From Bacteroidales bacterium (GTDB lineage Bacteria > Bacteroidota > Bacteroidia > Bacteroidales > UBA12170), in assembly GCA_016929955.1 (NCBI GenBank), contig JAFGHU010000205.1, positions 1 through 40,223 on the forward strand: a stretch of 40,223 nt of DNA. The letters run 5' to 3'. The first letter of the stretch is position 1. Every line of letters starts with the position of its first letter. Position numbers and translations under genes: made by a program. This document shows positions 14,496 to 22,499 of the stretch, one piece after another. The notes beneath the pieces were generated by a model that was not told the origin of the DNA, did not search any database, and saw only the letters and a program-made list of their open reading frames with translations.

Positions 14496-15404
14496 TTACC
14501 AAAGTTTGTTTGGATATTTTCCTGTAGCAATAAGGGCTTGAATATTTTGAATTACACCCGCTTTATCCTCTTGATATGTTACTCCAAACCACGATGCTTT
14601 TGAGTGTAAAACTTTTACGCGTGCACGCTTTTCTTCAATCAGGTCGTTTACAACCGAAGGAATATAAAATTCAGCTTTTAGGTTGGATTGATTGGCTTCT
14701 ATAAATTGACGGAATTTTTCGTTTAAAAAATCAAAATACGAAGGATCGAATCCCCAAAAATTCATCGATACTAAAGTGTCTTCGGGAAGCTCGATAAGTT
14801 TTTCGTTTTCATCCTGAAAAACAATTTTTTCTCCTTTTTGCTCAATATGCGTACGTTCAATCACATCAAATAAGAAATGATTTTCGTCTGATTTGCACTG
14901 GCCGCGACTTACATACCCATTTTCTGATAAGGTATTTTTAAGCTCGTAGCCAACCATGCAATAATCGGTTTCTTTTTTATCGGGTTTATTGAAATAATCA
15001 ACTATAGAAAGGTAGGCCTCGCGACCATAAAAATCATCGGCATTGATAACGGCAAAATTTTCTTGAATGGTATCTTTTGCCATTAAAACAGCATGGCCTG
15101 TTCCCCAAGGCTTTTGACGCTCTGGATTAAAATGAATGCCTTCCGGAACTTTATTTGTTTCCTGAAAAACATAATCGACCTCAATTTTACCTTCGAGTTT
15201 TTTGTCGAAAAAAGCCCTGAAATCAGCTTCAATACTTGCTCTAATCACAAAAACAACTTTGCCAAAACCGGCCTGAATCGCATCGTATATCGAATAATCA
15301 ATAATCGTTTCGCCATTGGGTCCAACTTTATCGAGCTGTTTTAATCCTCCGTAGCGACTGCCAATTCCGGCAGCTAATATAAGTAAAGTGGGTTTTTTGT
15401 TCAT
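14496..15404 (-). CDS. NTP transferase family nucleotidyltransferase
   Basis: A 302-residue cytoplasmic nucleotidyltransferase of the GT-A-like sugar-phosphate family. The N-terminal LILAAGIGSRYGGLKQLDKVGPNGETII is the nucleotide-binding loop, with glycine-rich start, arginine and lysine. FAVINADDFYGREAY supplies the metal-binding aspartates. The family normally makes NDP-sugars or similar activated sugars; the substrate here is not predictable. Many Bacteroidota carry a close homologue near cell-surface or phosphotransferase genes. It lies downstream of ispD but has its own -7 box (15422-15429), so it may be transcribed separately. No terminator is evident after the stop. Confidence 0.75.
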   Translation of the reverse strand: MNKKPTLLILAAGIGSRYGGLKQLDKVGPNGETIIDYSIYDAIQAGFGKVVFVIRASIEADFRAFFDKKLEGKIEVDYVFQETNKVPEGIHFNPERQKPWGTGHAVLMAKDTIQENFAVINADDFYGREAYLSIVDYFNKPDKKETDYCMVGYELKNTLSENGYVSRGQCKSDENHFLFDVIERTHIEQKGEKIVFQDENEKLIELPEDTLVSMNFWGFDPSYFDFLNEKFRQFIEANQSNLKAEFYIPSVVNDLIEEKRARVKVLHSKASWFGVTYQEDKAGVIQNIQALIATGKYPNKLW

Positions 15405-15421
15405 CTGTTTTAAATTTGGCG

Positions 15422-15429
15422 CAAATGTA
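15422..15429 (-). promoter_or_regulatory. -7 box for the nucleotidyltransferase gene
   Basis: CAAATGTA reads TACATTTG on the minus strand. It lies 17 nt upstream of the ATG at 15404. Confidence 0.5.
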
Positions 15430-15487
15430 CAATTTTTAAGGAAATTGGAAATAAAGTGCTGATGAACACCGCTAAACCTTTTCGAAT

Positions 15488-16177
15488 TTATTTACTTAGG
15501 ATAAATTGAGCAAGTTCGAAATCGGAGGGATAGGTTATTTTAATGTTTTGTTCATCGCCCCGAACCAGAAAAACAGGTGCAAGTTTATAGTGATGAACCA
15601 AACCTGTATCGTCGGTAAAATCGGTATTTTTATCCTTTTGAGCCTTTGTATACGCTGCTTTTAAAAGTGCGGATTGAAAAGCCTGTGGAGTTTGAATACG
15701 TTGTATCGTTTTTCTGCTGGGATAAGTAGCAATCAAACCGTTTTTATCGGTACTTGCCAAAGTATCTGTCGATTCTATTGCGCAGCTAACCGCTTTGTAT
15801 TCAGAAAGTTTATCCAGACAATTATCGATAAGATTAGTCGTGATAAAAGGCCGTGCAGCATCGTGAATAAGAACATTTTTAATATCGTCTTGAATTTGAT
15901 GCAAAGCATTTTGAACACTTTCAAAACGGGTTTTTCCGCCTGCTATCACGTGTATGGGTTTTGAGAAAGAATCAAGTTTAAGTTTTTCTTTTATATCGAT
16001 TATTAAGTTTTTAGGAACAACAAGATACACACTTTCAATTTCGGAATGAGCCAATAAAATAGCTAAACTATAGTTATAAACAGACTTTCCATTTAAAACA
16101 AGAAAGGGTTTTGGGATATCGCTTCCAAAACGTTCCGATTTTCCGGCAGCAAGAAGTATGGCGACAGTTTTATTCAT
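15488..16177 (-). CDS. ispD: 2-C-methyl-D-erythritol 4-phosphate cytidylyltransferase
   Basis: Transfers CMP from CTP to MEP in the non-mevalonate isoprenoid pathway. The 229-residue length is normal. Key motifs are LLAAGKSERFGSDIPKPFL (CTP-binding loop with conserved arginine and lysine), VLIHDAARPF (about 103-112, metal and cytosine contacts), ESTDTLA, RIQTPQAF and FTDDTGLV. It indicates that the organism uses the MEP pathway. It lies about 100 bp downstream of the MFS gene and upstream of the nucleotidyltransferase, all on the minus strand. No strong -7 box was seen directly before the ATG. Confidence 0.95.
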   Translation of the reverse strand: MNKTVAILLAAGKSERFGSDIPKPFLVLNGKSVYNYSLAILLAHSEIESVYLVVPKNLIIDIKEKLKLDSFSKPIHVIAGGKTRFESVQNALHQIQDDIKNVLIHDAARPFITTNLIDNCLDKLSEYKAVSCAIESTDTLASTDKNGLIATYPSRKTIQRIQTPQAFQSALLKAAYTKAQKDKNTDFTDDTGLVHHYKLAPVFLVRGDEQNIKITYPSDFELAQFILSK

Positions 16178-16276
16178 TGATAAATTGTATTTTCTGTTTG
16201 TTGCAATTTTGCTGGCAGCGACTGCATTTTTGTAAAAATAATGAAATTGTTAGTATAGAAGTGAAAAGAAAAAGCC

Positions 16277-17512
16277 TTATTGCTTTTTTAGCCAATAAAC
16301 AGGCGCAAAAAGAAGAAGTAAAACAGCACTAAGGATTAAGGCCAGATCAACGGAATAAAGATCGGCCACAAAACCTATAAACAAAGCTAAAAGCGCAGTA
16401 ATTCCCGCCTGAACTTGCGATACTACCGACAATACAGTAGCATTTATTCGCTCCGATGAATAGTCGATAATTTTACTTATTCCTATGGGTTTTCGAAGGT
16501 TTTCGATAATGTAAATACCGAAAAACAGGAGAATGGCTATAAAATTTAAATTTAGGAAAACAAAAGTTCCGGCTAAAGCTCCGGCCATAATCCCGAGCAG
16601 TATACTGCTATTCAAAGCCTTTATATCCGAAGAAAAAAGCGAATTAAATTTGGAGGAGTTTTTGGAAGCGACGGAAGATAAAAGAAATAGAAATGTATAG
16701 GCAATGCCTATAAACAGTGCATTTTGCTGATCCGAACTAAAAGCGGGCAAAAATACAATGCCCATACTAAATCCCAATATCAAAACTTGAAAATAATCTT
16801 TTACCGCTTTGTAATAGGCTGAATAAATAGAAAGATTAAGAGCTGCTAAAACTAAATTTTTCTGTTTAAAAGCCTGCCAACTTTCTAAAGTCAACCGAAA
16901 AGCATTTTGAATTAATACGTTGAACGAATCGTTACTATTGATTTTATCCAAATAATTTGGATAGAGCGTTAAGTTAATCAAACCAAACAAATAAGGAATG
17001 GTAGAAAAGAGAAAGATAATTTCTAGATTGGCATTTAAAATAACGATTCCGGCGGCAATGGCAGCTGAAAAAGCAGATCCCATTTGAGAACATGCGCGCG
17101 TATGCCCATAATAATCGGTTTTGTGTTTAATCCAATTTTTATGCTCCAGATAGGCAAAAATAAGCGCCTTATGTGTGCCCGACCGAAAACTTTCGCCAAA
17201 AGAAAAAATGAGCATGGCAACAGCAATCAAAGCAAAAGATTGAGCAAAATAAAAAGTTAAGAAAGAAAGCAGATAGGCGATATAAGAAATGATTAAACTT
17301 TTCTTTCTTCCAAAAGCATCGGCAAAAATACCACTTGGGATTTCGGTTAAAACAAAACCAATTTCGCGAATGGCATATAGTATTCCAATATCAAAATAAT
17401 CAAAGCCTTTTGATAAAAAAAACAAGAGGATAAACGGATCGAAAAAACGCAGATTTTTTAGGAAACCATAAGCGCAAAATTGATAAAACTGTTTGTCTTT
17501 ATTGGGAATCAT
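16277..17512 (-). CDS. Major facilitator superfamily transporter
   Basis: A 411-residue membrane protein with about twelve hydrophobic segments in two halves joined by a loop near 185-205. The MFS motif A appears in the loop after the second helix as GIFADAFGRKKSLI (G-x3-D-x2-GRKK). The substrate is unknown. The pattern resembles poorly characterised MFS members in Bacteroidota related to drug exporters. The gene is probably nearly leaderless: CAAATTTA at 17517-17524 (TAAATTTG on the minus strand) is only 5 nt upstream of the ATG. A small AAAAAGC/GCTTTTT hairpin overlaps its stop codon and may act as a weak terminator. Confidence 0.8.
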   Translation of the reverse strand: MIPNKDKQFYQFCAYGFLKNLRFFDPFILLFFLSKGFDYFDIGILYAIREIGFVLTEIPSGIFADAFGRKKSLIISYIAYLLSFLTFYFAQSFALIAVAMLIFSFGESFRSGTHKALIFAYLEHKNWIKHKTDYYGHTRACSQMGSAFSAAIAAGIVILNANLEIIFLFSTIPYLFGLINLTLYPNYLDKINSNDSFNVLIQNAFRLTLESWQAFKQKNLVLAALNLSIYSAYYKAVKDYFQVLILGFSMGIVFLPAFSSDQQNALFIGIAYTFLFLLSSVASKNSSKFNSLFSSDIKALNSSILLGIMAGALAGTFVFLNLNFIAILLFFGIYIIENLRKPIGISKIIDYSSERINATVLSVVSQVQAGITALLALFIGFVADLYSVDLALILSAVLLLLFAPVYWLKKQ

Positions 17513-17516
17513 AGTC

Positions 17517-17524
17517 CAAATTTA
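17517..17524 (-). promoter_or_regulatory. -7 box for the MFS gene, near-leaderless
   Basis: CAAATTTA reads TAAATTTG on the minus strand. Transcription would begin at or within a few bases of the ATG at 17512. Confidence 0.4.
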
Positions 17525-17573
17525 GAATAAATAGTATTCGGAAATATCATTCTCAATCATAACATTGAAATTT

Positions 17574-17661
17574 CTTTGTGTAACTTTGTGAAACCTCTGA
17601 GCATCTTTGTGATATAGCTATTACACAGAGTTACACAAAGATAACTCAAAGCTTCTCAAAG
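17574..17661. repeat. Imperfect 88-bp inverted repeat built from CTTTGTG units
   Basis: Two arms made of degenerate CTTTGTG/CACAAAG units meet at a perfect ATAGCTAT centre (17614-17621). Pairing across the axis is about two-thirds complete, with fully paired outer CTTTG/CAAAG blocks. It fills much of the 272-bp divergent spacer between the MFS and cobalamin adenosyltransferase genes. Similar CTTTGTG-rich repeats are common in intergenic DNA of Bacteroidota. There is no coding potential or T-run. Confidence 0.6.
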
Positions 17662-17757
17662 GTCAAGAACTTAAACTTAAAGGGTTTGTTTATAGACTTA
17701 GAAATAAATTAGACTTTGATAAACAAAGAATCAAATTCACTTTACACGAAAATACCT

Positions 17758-17765
17758 TAATTTCG
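17758..17765 (+). promoter_or_regulatory. Near-consensus -7 box for the adenosyltransferase gene
   Basis: TAATTTCG differs from TAnnTTTG at one position (C for T) and ends 19 nt before the ATG at 17785. Confidence 0.35.
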
Positions 17766-17784
17766 CATAAAGAAAAACAAAGTC

Positions 17785-18339
17785 ATGGACTGGAAAATAT
17801 ATACGAAAGGTGGTGATAAAGGACAAACTGCATTAATCGGAGGTTCACGCGTTCCCAAATATCATCAAAGAATAGAAGCCTACGGAACCATTGATGAATT
17901 GAAATCCTATATTGGTTTGATTCGTGATTTATCGGAAAATAAGGAAATACGTAATTTATTATTGGAAATTCAGGATCGCTTGTTTACTACCGAAAGTTTG
18001 ATTGCTGCTGATTCTGTAGAATCGGCCGAAAAGCTTCCGAAACTTTTTGAGAAAGATGTAGAATTGCTCGAAAAAAGTATCGATAAAATGAATGAAACCT
18101 TGCCGGGACTTTCTAGTTTTATTTTGCCCGGCGGACAAGTGCTGGCTTCGCATACGCATATCGCACGAACCATTTGTCGGCGTGCCGAACGCCAAACCAT
18201 TAAAGCGGCTGAAGAGTTTACTTTAGATCCGCTTTGCGTTAAATACTTGAATCGGCTTTCCGATTTTCTGTTTGTTTTGGCCCGTAAATTTGTGTATGAT
18301 TTAGGTGGAGAAGAAATTATTTGGAAAGCGCGTATTTAA
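17785..18339 (+). CDS. PduO-type ATP:cob(I)alamin adenosyltransferase
   Basis: Transfers the adenosyl group of ATP to cob(I)alamin to make adenosylcobalamin. The 184-residue length fits the PduO/MMAB type. The N-terminal ATP-binding signature YTKGGDKGQTALIGGSRVPK (6-25) is slightly altered from the usual TKTGDKG. The second signature is GTIDELKSYIGL, and the cobalamin and ATP contacts appear in ILPGGQVLASHTHIARTICRRAERQ. It implies that the cell uses adenosylcobalamin enzymes such as methylmalonyl-CoA mutase or ribonucleotide reductase. The next gene on this strand begins 89 nt after its stop and may be cotranscribed. Confidence 0.92.
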   Translation: MDWKIYTKGGDKGQTALIGGSRVPKYHQRIEAYGTIDELKSYIGLIRDLSENKEIRNLLLEIQDRLFTTESLIAADSVESAEKLPKLFEKDVELLEKSIDKMNETLPGLSSFILPGGQVLASHTHIARTICRRAERQTIKAAEEFTLDPLCVKYLNRLSDFLFVLARKFVYDLGGEEIIWKARI

Positions 18340-18428
18340 AATCCGAACTTATATTTTCCTCTGCTAGGCAGGCAAACCAAGAAAACGAAATTGAGTACGA
18401 TTTGCAAATCAAATCCAACAGTTTAAAA

Positions 18429-19154
18429 ATGAAAATCAATTCTAAGATTAAGATAATTGCTTTTGATGCCGATGATACACTTTGGGTAAACGAGCCTTTT
18501 TATCGCGAAATTGAAAAAAAATACACCGATTTATTGGCTGATTTTTTACCTGAAAATGAGATAAATAAACGCCTGTTAGAAACCGAAACACGGAATATTC
18601 ATCTTTATGGTTATGGCGTTAAAGGTTTTGTGCTTTCAATGATTGAAACAGCGCTTCAAATCACAGATAATCAGGATAATAATCAACTAATAGAAAAGAT
18701 AATAGCACTAGGAAAAGAGCTAATAAATGTGCCTCTTGTTTTGCTAGATGGCGTAAAAGAAAGTCTTCAGGAAATTAAACAGCAGGGCATAAAAATGGTT
18801 TTAGCCACTAAAGGCGATTTATTGGATCAAGAACGAAAACTAAGCAATTCGGGATTAGAAAATTGTTTTGATCATATCGAAATTATGAGCAATAAAAACC
18901 AAAAAGATTATCAAAAACTCTTGAATAGATTAAGCGTTTTGCCCGAAGAGTTTTTGATGGTTGGGAATTCGGTTAAATCTGATATTTTACCGGTTTTGGC
19001 ACTTGGAGCCTATGCCATTCATATTCCATATCATACCACTTGGGTGCACGAAAAGGTTGTAAATACAGCAAAAGACAATGAACGGTTTCTTGCCATAGAC
19101 TCGATTTCGGATTTTTTATCCGTAATTGAACAGAATAAAGAATGGTTTAACTAG
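18429..19154 (+). CDS. HAD superfamily hydrolase
   Basis: A 241-residue phosphatase-type HAD protein, cytoplasmic. Motif I is AFDADDTLW, with nucleophile D13 and acid/base D15. Motif II is MVLATKGD, with its threonine. A conserved lysine lies in the NQKDYQKLL region (motif III). Motif IV is MVGNSVKSDILPVLALGAYAIHIPY. A helical cap is inserted between motifs I and II. The substrate is unknown. I took the ATG at 18429, because the longer frame from 18321 overlaps the adenosyltransferase gene and its extra 36 residues look non-coding. It is 89 nt after the adenosyltransferase gene and probably on the same transcript. Confidence 0.8.
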   Translation: MKINSKIKIIAFDADDTLWVNEPFYREIEKKYTDLLADFLPENEINKRLLETETRNIHLYGYGVKGFVLSMIETALQITDNQDNNQLIEKIIALGKELINVPLVLLDGVKESLQEIKQQGIKMVLATKGDLLDQERKLSNSGLENCFDHIEIMSNKNQKDYQKLLNRLSVLPEEFLMVGNSVKSDILPVLALGAYAIHIPYHTTWVHEKVVNTAKDNERFLAIDSISDFLSVIEQNKEWFN

Positions 19155-19167
19155 ATTTACAAGTGCT

Positions 19168-19198
19168 AAAAAAAGCCGAAAAATTCATTTTCCGGCTT
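19168..19198 (-). terminator. Intrinsic terminator of the yebC-family gene
   Basis: On the minus strand AAGCCG(G)AAAA pairs with TTTTCGGCTT around TGAAT, with one bulged G, and is followed by a T-run (plus-strand A residues 19168-19172). It lies 19 nt after the stop at 19217. It may also serve the convergent HAD gene. Confidence 0.7.
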
Positions 19199-19216
19199 CC
19201 TCTCTTTCGTTTTTTT

Positions 19217-19966
19217 TTATTCTTCCTCCAAAGCAGCCTGAAGCTCTTCGGTCATTTCCAGGTTGTGAAAAACATTGGTTACATCGTCGTCTTCTTCAAA
19301 AGCATCTATCATTTTTAAAACTTTTTTAGAATTTTCAACATCCAGTATTTCTGTATTGTTTGGAATGCGTTGTAATTCAGCTGTTTCCGGTTCAATATTT
19401 AACTCTTCCAGTTTTTTCATCATACTGCCAAAATCTTCTAGAGCAGTGGTAACGGTTGCCATACCCTCTTCTACCTCAAAATCTTCGGCACCGGCATCAA
19501 TAATTTCCAATTCGATTTCGTCCATATCTAAATTTTCTATGGGAAAAGAAAAAATTCCTTTACGATCGAAAATAAAACTAAGCGAGCCGTTTTTGCCCAA
19601 ACTTCCGGAATATTTGTTAAATATAGCCCGAACATTAGAAACGGTACGTTGTGTATTATCAGTTGTACACTCAACAAATACAGCAATTCCGTGAGGTGCA
19701 TAGCCTTCGTAAGTTAATTCGGTATAGTTTGCACTATCTTTATCGTCGCCTTTTTTAATTGCCCTTAAAATATTGTCTTTAGGCATACTGGCGCTTTTTG
19801 CCAAAGAGATGGCCAAGCGTAATCTCGGATTGCTATCCGGGTCGTTTCCGCTTTCTTTAACGGCAATAGTAATATCTTTTACTAGTTTACTAAAAAGTTT
19901 TGAGCGTTTTGCGTCAGCCGCTCCTTTCTTTCTTTTAATGGTTGACCATTTACTGTGTCCTGACAT
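19217..19966 (-). CDS. YebC/PmpR family (TACO1-like) protein
   Basis: A 249-residue member of the YebC/TACO1 family. The N-terminal signature MSGHSKWSTIKRKKGAADAKR is diagnostic, followed by LFSKLVKDITIAVKESG and MPKDNILRAIKKG. Family members have been described as DNA-binding regulators and, more recently, as translation factors that relieve stalling at proline stretches. I cannot tell from the sequence which applies. An acidic C-terminal tail (MIDAFEEDDDVTNVFHNLEMTEELQAALEEE) is normal. It is monocistronic, with a terminator downstream. Confidence 0.93.
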   Translation of the reverse strand: MSGHSKWSTIKRKKGAADAKRSKLFSKLVKDITIAVKESGNDPDSNPRLRLAISLAKSASMPKDNILRAIKKGDDKDSANYTELTYEGYAPHGIAVFVECTTDNTQRTVSNVRAIFNKYSGSLGKNGSLSFIFDRKGIFSFPIENLDMDEIELEIIDAGAEDFEVEEGMATVTTALEDFGSMMKKLEELNIEPETAELQRIPNNTEILDVENSKKVLKMIDAFEEDDDVTNVFHNLEMTEELQAALEEE

Positions 19967-20068
19967 ACAAATGAGTTTAAAATTCTTCTTATTTTCAGCG
20001 GATAAAATTACTAAAAAATAATGCTTGTAACCACATTAAAAAATGTACGTCATAAAGGCGAATAAAAA

Positions 20069-20563
20069 ATGTTTATCATGGAACCAAAAAAATTAAGAAG
20101 AAGCTTTAGAGATAAGATAATAGGCGGTGTTGCCGGGGGTCTGGGAGAGTATTTTGCTACTGATCCGCTCATTTTTAGAATCTTATTCGTTGTTTTACTT
20201 TTTACAGGAGGAGGTGGTTTTCTGATATATATTCTGATGTGGATTTTTATTCCTGTGGAACAAAAGAGATTTGGAGAGCATTTTGAAAAAGCCGAGGCTG
20301 AAGATCCTTCGCAAACAGAACCTTTTCGTTCTCCCGTAGAAAAAACGAAGTCGCACAACGGAAGTATCATTGGAGGAACAATTCTGATTCTGATCGGTTT
20401 ATTTTTTCTCTTAGACACGATGTTTCCTTGGATTGATTTTGCCGATTTATGGCCTGTAGCTCTGGTAATTGCCGGTTTGGCCATCGTAAAAATGAATTAT
20501 CCCGGAAGCAAAAAAGAAGACAAAAACGATACTGAAAAGACAGAGGAAACTACAGAATCGTAA
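20069..20563 (+). CDS. PspC-domain membrane protein
   Basis: A 164-residue membrane protein. The PspC domain covers about 5-67: LRRSFRDKIIGGVAGGLGEYF, then a transmembrane helix at about 33-60 (RILFVVLLFTGGGGFLIYILMWIFIPVE). The C-terminal part has a second hydrophobic region (SIIGGTILILIGLFFLLDTMFPWIDFADLWPVALVIAGLAIV), a DUF5668/LiaF-like pair of helices. The tail is acidic and charged. PspC proteins take part in envelope stress (phage shock) signalling. The start could also be the ATG at 20078 (MEPKKLRR), which is equally plausible. It precedes the LiaF-like gene by 98 nt on the same strand. Confidence 0.85.
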   Translation: MFIMEPKKLRRSFRDKIIGGVAGGLGEYFATDPLIFRILFVVLLFTGGGGFLIYILMWIFIPVEQKRFGEHFEKAEAEDPSQTEPFRSPVEKTKSHNGSIIGGTILILIGLFFLLDTMFPWIDFADLWPVALVIAGLAIVKMNYPGSKKEDKNDTEKTEETTES

Positions 20564-20605
20564 ATAAATAGCGTATGAAACGAGCATGTTCGTTGACATA
20601 GATTA

Positions 20606-20635
20606 GGATGAAGATCTCACATGCGAGTTCCATCC
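20606..20635. repeat. Hairpin between the pspC and liaF-like genes
   Basis: GGATG (20606-20610) pairs with CATCC (20631-20635). After a two-nt bulge, GATCTC pairs with GAGTTC (one T-T mismatch) around an ACATGC loop. It lies inside the 98-nt gap between two likely cotranscribed genes and has no T-run, so it could be an mRNA processing or attenuation structure. Confidence 0.4.
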
Positions 20636-20661
20636 CGTTCATTGAATAAAATTATTGACGG

Positions 20662-21603
20662 ATGAATAATAAAAATGTTTTTTGGGGAGTAATCCTCGTG
20701 GTAATTGGCGCTCTATTTATATTTAATAATCTGGGCTGGTTCGATTTTAGTTTAAGATCGCTATTCGATATGTGGCCGGCTTTACTTATTATTTGGGGAA
20801 TATCGATGCTGCCAATAAAAGGTGGTTTAAAAACCGCACTATCTGTAATTACTGTGTTGTTGGCCATTTTTATTGCAAGCACACGCGATTATAGCGATCA
20901 TTGGACCACGCGCTTTAACAAACATGTGAATATGAGAGGTGTTGATTGGGATCATTCGGATGATGAGTATAACCAAAGCGATGATGTGTATACCTACACG
21001 TTTAACGAAAACTACGATGCCTCTATAAAAACGGCTGTTTTAAATATGGATATTGCGGCCGGAAAATTTCGTATCGAAGATACAACGAATTATTTGCTTG
21101 ATTTTGAAGCCGAAAATAATGTGGGTCAGTACAGCAATGAAGTAATGAAAAACGGCTCAACTACCGAAATTTATGTGCGGCTCGAAGAAGGACGAATTCG
21201 ATCCGGAACCAATAAAAACAGAGCCTATATTAAATTAAATACCCAACCCGTTTGGGAAATGAAACTGGATGTTGGTGCCGCTGATTTTGTTGGCGATTTG
21301 CGTGAGTTTAAAGTGAGTAAAGTGGAAATTGATGGCGGCGCATCGTCGATAAGATTAAAAATTGGCGATAAACAGGACGAAACAAATATAGATATTGAAA
21401 CAGGTGCTTCGGCAGTGAAAGTGTATATACCTGAGTCTGCAGGATGCGAAGTGGTTAGCAATACGGTACTTTCCGATTTGGATTTAAAAGGGTTTATCAA
21501 AGAGGGAAAAAGGTATCGTACACCAAATTTTGACGGGCAAAAACAAAAGGTATTTATTTCTTTAGATGCAGCTGTTTCTGCACTCGATGTAATTCGAGAA
21601 TAA
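20662..21603 (+). CDS. LiaF-like membrane protein (DUF5668 plus beta-rich domain)
   Basis: A 313-residue protein with N-terminal transmembrane segments at about 5-28, 34-52 and 57-71 (GVILVVIGALFIFNNLGWF; MWPALLIIWGISML), a LiaI/LiaF-like transmembrane unit. A long domain (about 110-313) follows, rich in short beta strands with repeated glycine-containing turns (MDIAAGKFRIE, LDVGAADFVGD, IDGGASSIRLKIG, IETGASAVKVYIP), as in LiaF-type and related beta-helical or adhesin-like domains. LiaF in Firmicutes tunes an envelope stress response. Pairing with a PspC gene supports an envelope-stress role here, by inference. A terminator follows. Confidence 0.75.
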   Translation: MNNKNVFWGVILVVIGALFIFNNLGWFDFSLRSLFDMWPALLIIWGISMLPIKGGLKTALSVITVLLAIFIASTRDYSDHWTTRFNKHVNMRGVDWDHSDDEYNQSDDVYTYTFNENYDASIKTAVLNMDIAAGKFRIEDTTNYLLDFEAENNVGQYSNEVMKNGSTTEIYVRLEEGRIRSGTNKNRAYIKLNTQPVWEMKLDVGAADFVGDLREFKVSKVEIDGGASSIRLKIGDKQDETNIDIETGASAVKVYIPESAGCEVVSNTVLSDLDLKGFIKEGKRYRTPNFDGQKQKVFISLDAAVSALDVIRE

Positions 21604-21644
21604 ATAATTCACCGAATTAAAATTCTCATTATTTCAAATGAAAT

Positions 21645-21677
21645 AGGCACTCGGCAACGGGTGCTTATTTTTTTTTT
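21645..21677 (+). terminator. Intrinsic terminator of the liaF-like gene
   Basis: AGGCACTC (21645-21652) pairs with GGGTGCTT (21659-21666), including wobble pairs, and is followed by A and then ten T residues. It overlaps the stop codon of the convergent Crp/Fnr gene. Confidence 0.65.
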
Positions 21678-22368
21678 AGCCAAAGCGACTGACTTTTTTA
21701 AGCATTTCCAAATTCACAATTTTAATGCCTTTACCATCGGTTTCTATAATGCCGTCATCTTTAAAATCTTTTAAAATCCGAATGGCGCTTTCGTTCGACA
21801 TCGCTGTGAGATCGGCCAAATCTTTTCGCGAAAAGGCAAGCACAAATTCGTAAGAACCATAAATACGATTGGATAAGCAAAGTAAAATATCGGCCATGCG
21901 GCCATGCAATTGCTTTTGGGTTAAACTAAAAAAGCGATCGAATGTTAAAATCTGAGCTTCATGCCCTATTTTCATTAAAAACCAGGCAAACTTTGCGTTT
22001 TCCTGTGCTACTTTTTTGATGGCTGATAAATCGAAAAAACAAACTTCTACATCTTCTAAAGCCGCTACTGTATAATGAAAAACATTGTCGACCGACATAG
22101 AAGGAATTTCAAGAAAACAACCCGGAGGATTGATGCATAAAATTTGTGTCCGGCTGTCTTCCTCTAAATAACTTTTTGTTAGTCCTTTTTGCACAAACAG
22201 CAAATGCGTTGCAAACGAACCCTGTTTGCATATCACCTCCCCCTTATTAAATTTTAATTCTACACGATGGGCATTTAGCAAATCAATCTCCGACTTACTT
22301 AAGGATTGAAAAGCAATTGATTCACAAAAGCAGTCGATACATTGGGTTGTTAATTGAGGCTTGGCCAT
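21676..22368 (-). CDS. Crp/Fnr family transcriptional regulator
   Basis: A 230-residue DNA-binding regulator. The cyclic-nucleotide-binding-like barrel spans about 20-135 (FNKGEVICKQGSFATHLLFVQKGLTKSYL), the dimerisation helix about 120-150, and the winged helix about 165-230, with recognition segment FSRKDLADLTAMSNESAIRILKDF. The N-terminus carries a cysteine cluster, C10-x2-C13-x-C15 (CIDCFCES), and further cysteines are C47, C78, C84 and C110. This is compatible with an iron-sulfur or thiol redox sensor, but the spacing differs from classical FNR. A perfect TATCTTTG -7 box lies upstream at 22383-22390, divergent from panB. Confidence 0.88.
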   Translation of the reverse strand: MAKPQLTTQCIDCFCESIAFQSLSKSEIDLLNAHRVELKFNKGEVICKQGSFATHLLFVQKGLTKSYLEEDSRTQILCINPPGCFLEIPSMSVDNVFHYTVAALEDVEVCFFDLSAIKKVAQENAKFAWFLMKIGHEAQILTFDRFFSLTQKQLHGRMADILLCLSNRIYGSYEFVLAFSRKDLADLTAMSNESAIRILKDFKDDGIIETDGKGIKIVNLEMLKKVSRFG

Positions 22369-22382
22369 AAACTCTTTTTTTG

Positions 22383-22390
22383 CAAAGATA
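22383..22390 (-). promoter_or_regulatory. -7 box for the Crp/Fnr gene
   Basis: CAAAGATA reads TATCTTTG on the minus strand. It lies 14 nt upstream of the ATG at 22368. Confidence 0.6.
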
Positions 22391-22485
22391 AGAAATTCGG
22401 TTCTTTATATTATCCGAGTTTAAAAATAGCAAAAAAATGGATATTGCCAAAAAATTTAAGTCCTGTTCCTAAAACAACTTTCTAA

Positions 22486-22499
22486 ACAATAAATATTGT
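22486..22499. promoter_or_regulatory. Palindrome abutting the panB -7 box
   Basis: ACAATA-AA-TATTGT is a perfect 6+2+6 inverted repeat. Its last base is the first base of the panB -7 box at 22499-22506. The position suits a repressor operator. The divergent Crp/Fnr regulator is a candidate, but the sequence is not a standard Fnr site (TTGAT-N4-ATCAA). Confidence 0.3.

Noticed and set aside
17574-17661. CRISPR array
   Set aside because: The CTTTGTG units are only a few bases long and inverted about a centre. They have no uniform spacers, and no cas genes are present.
18321-18428. Extended N-terminus for the HAD hydrolase
   Set aside because: The extension overlaps the adenosyltransferase gene, lacks family similarity and puts 36 unusual residues before motif I. 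The ATG at 18429 is better.
19275-19694. 139-codon open frame on the plus strand
   Set aside because: It is antisense to the yebC-family gene. The serine/phenylalanine-rich translation is typical of a shadow of acidic coding sequence.
20050-20484. 144-codon open frame on the minus strand
   Set aside because: It is antisense to the PspC gene, whose domain is unmistakable, and has no recognisable features.
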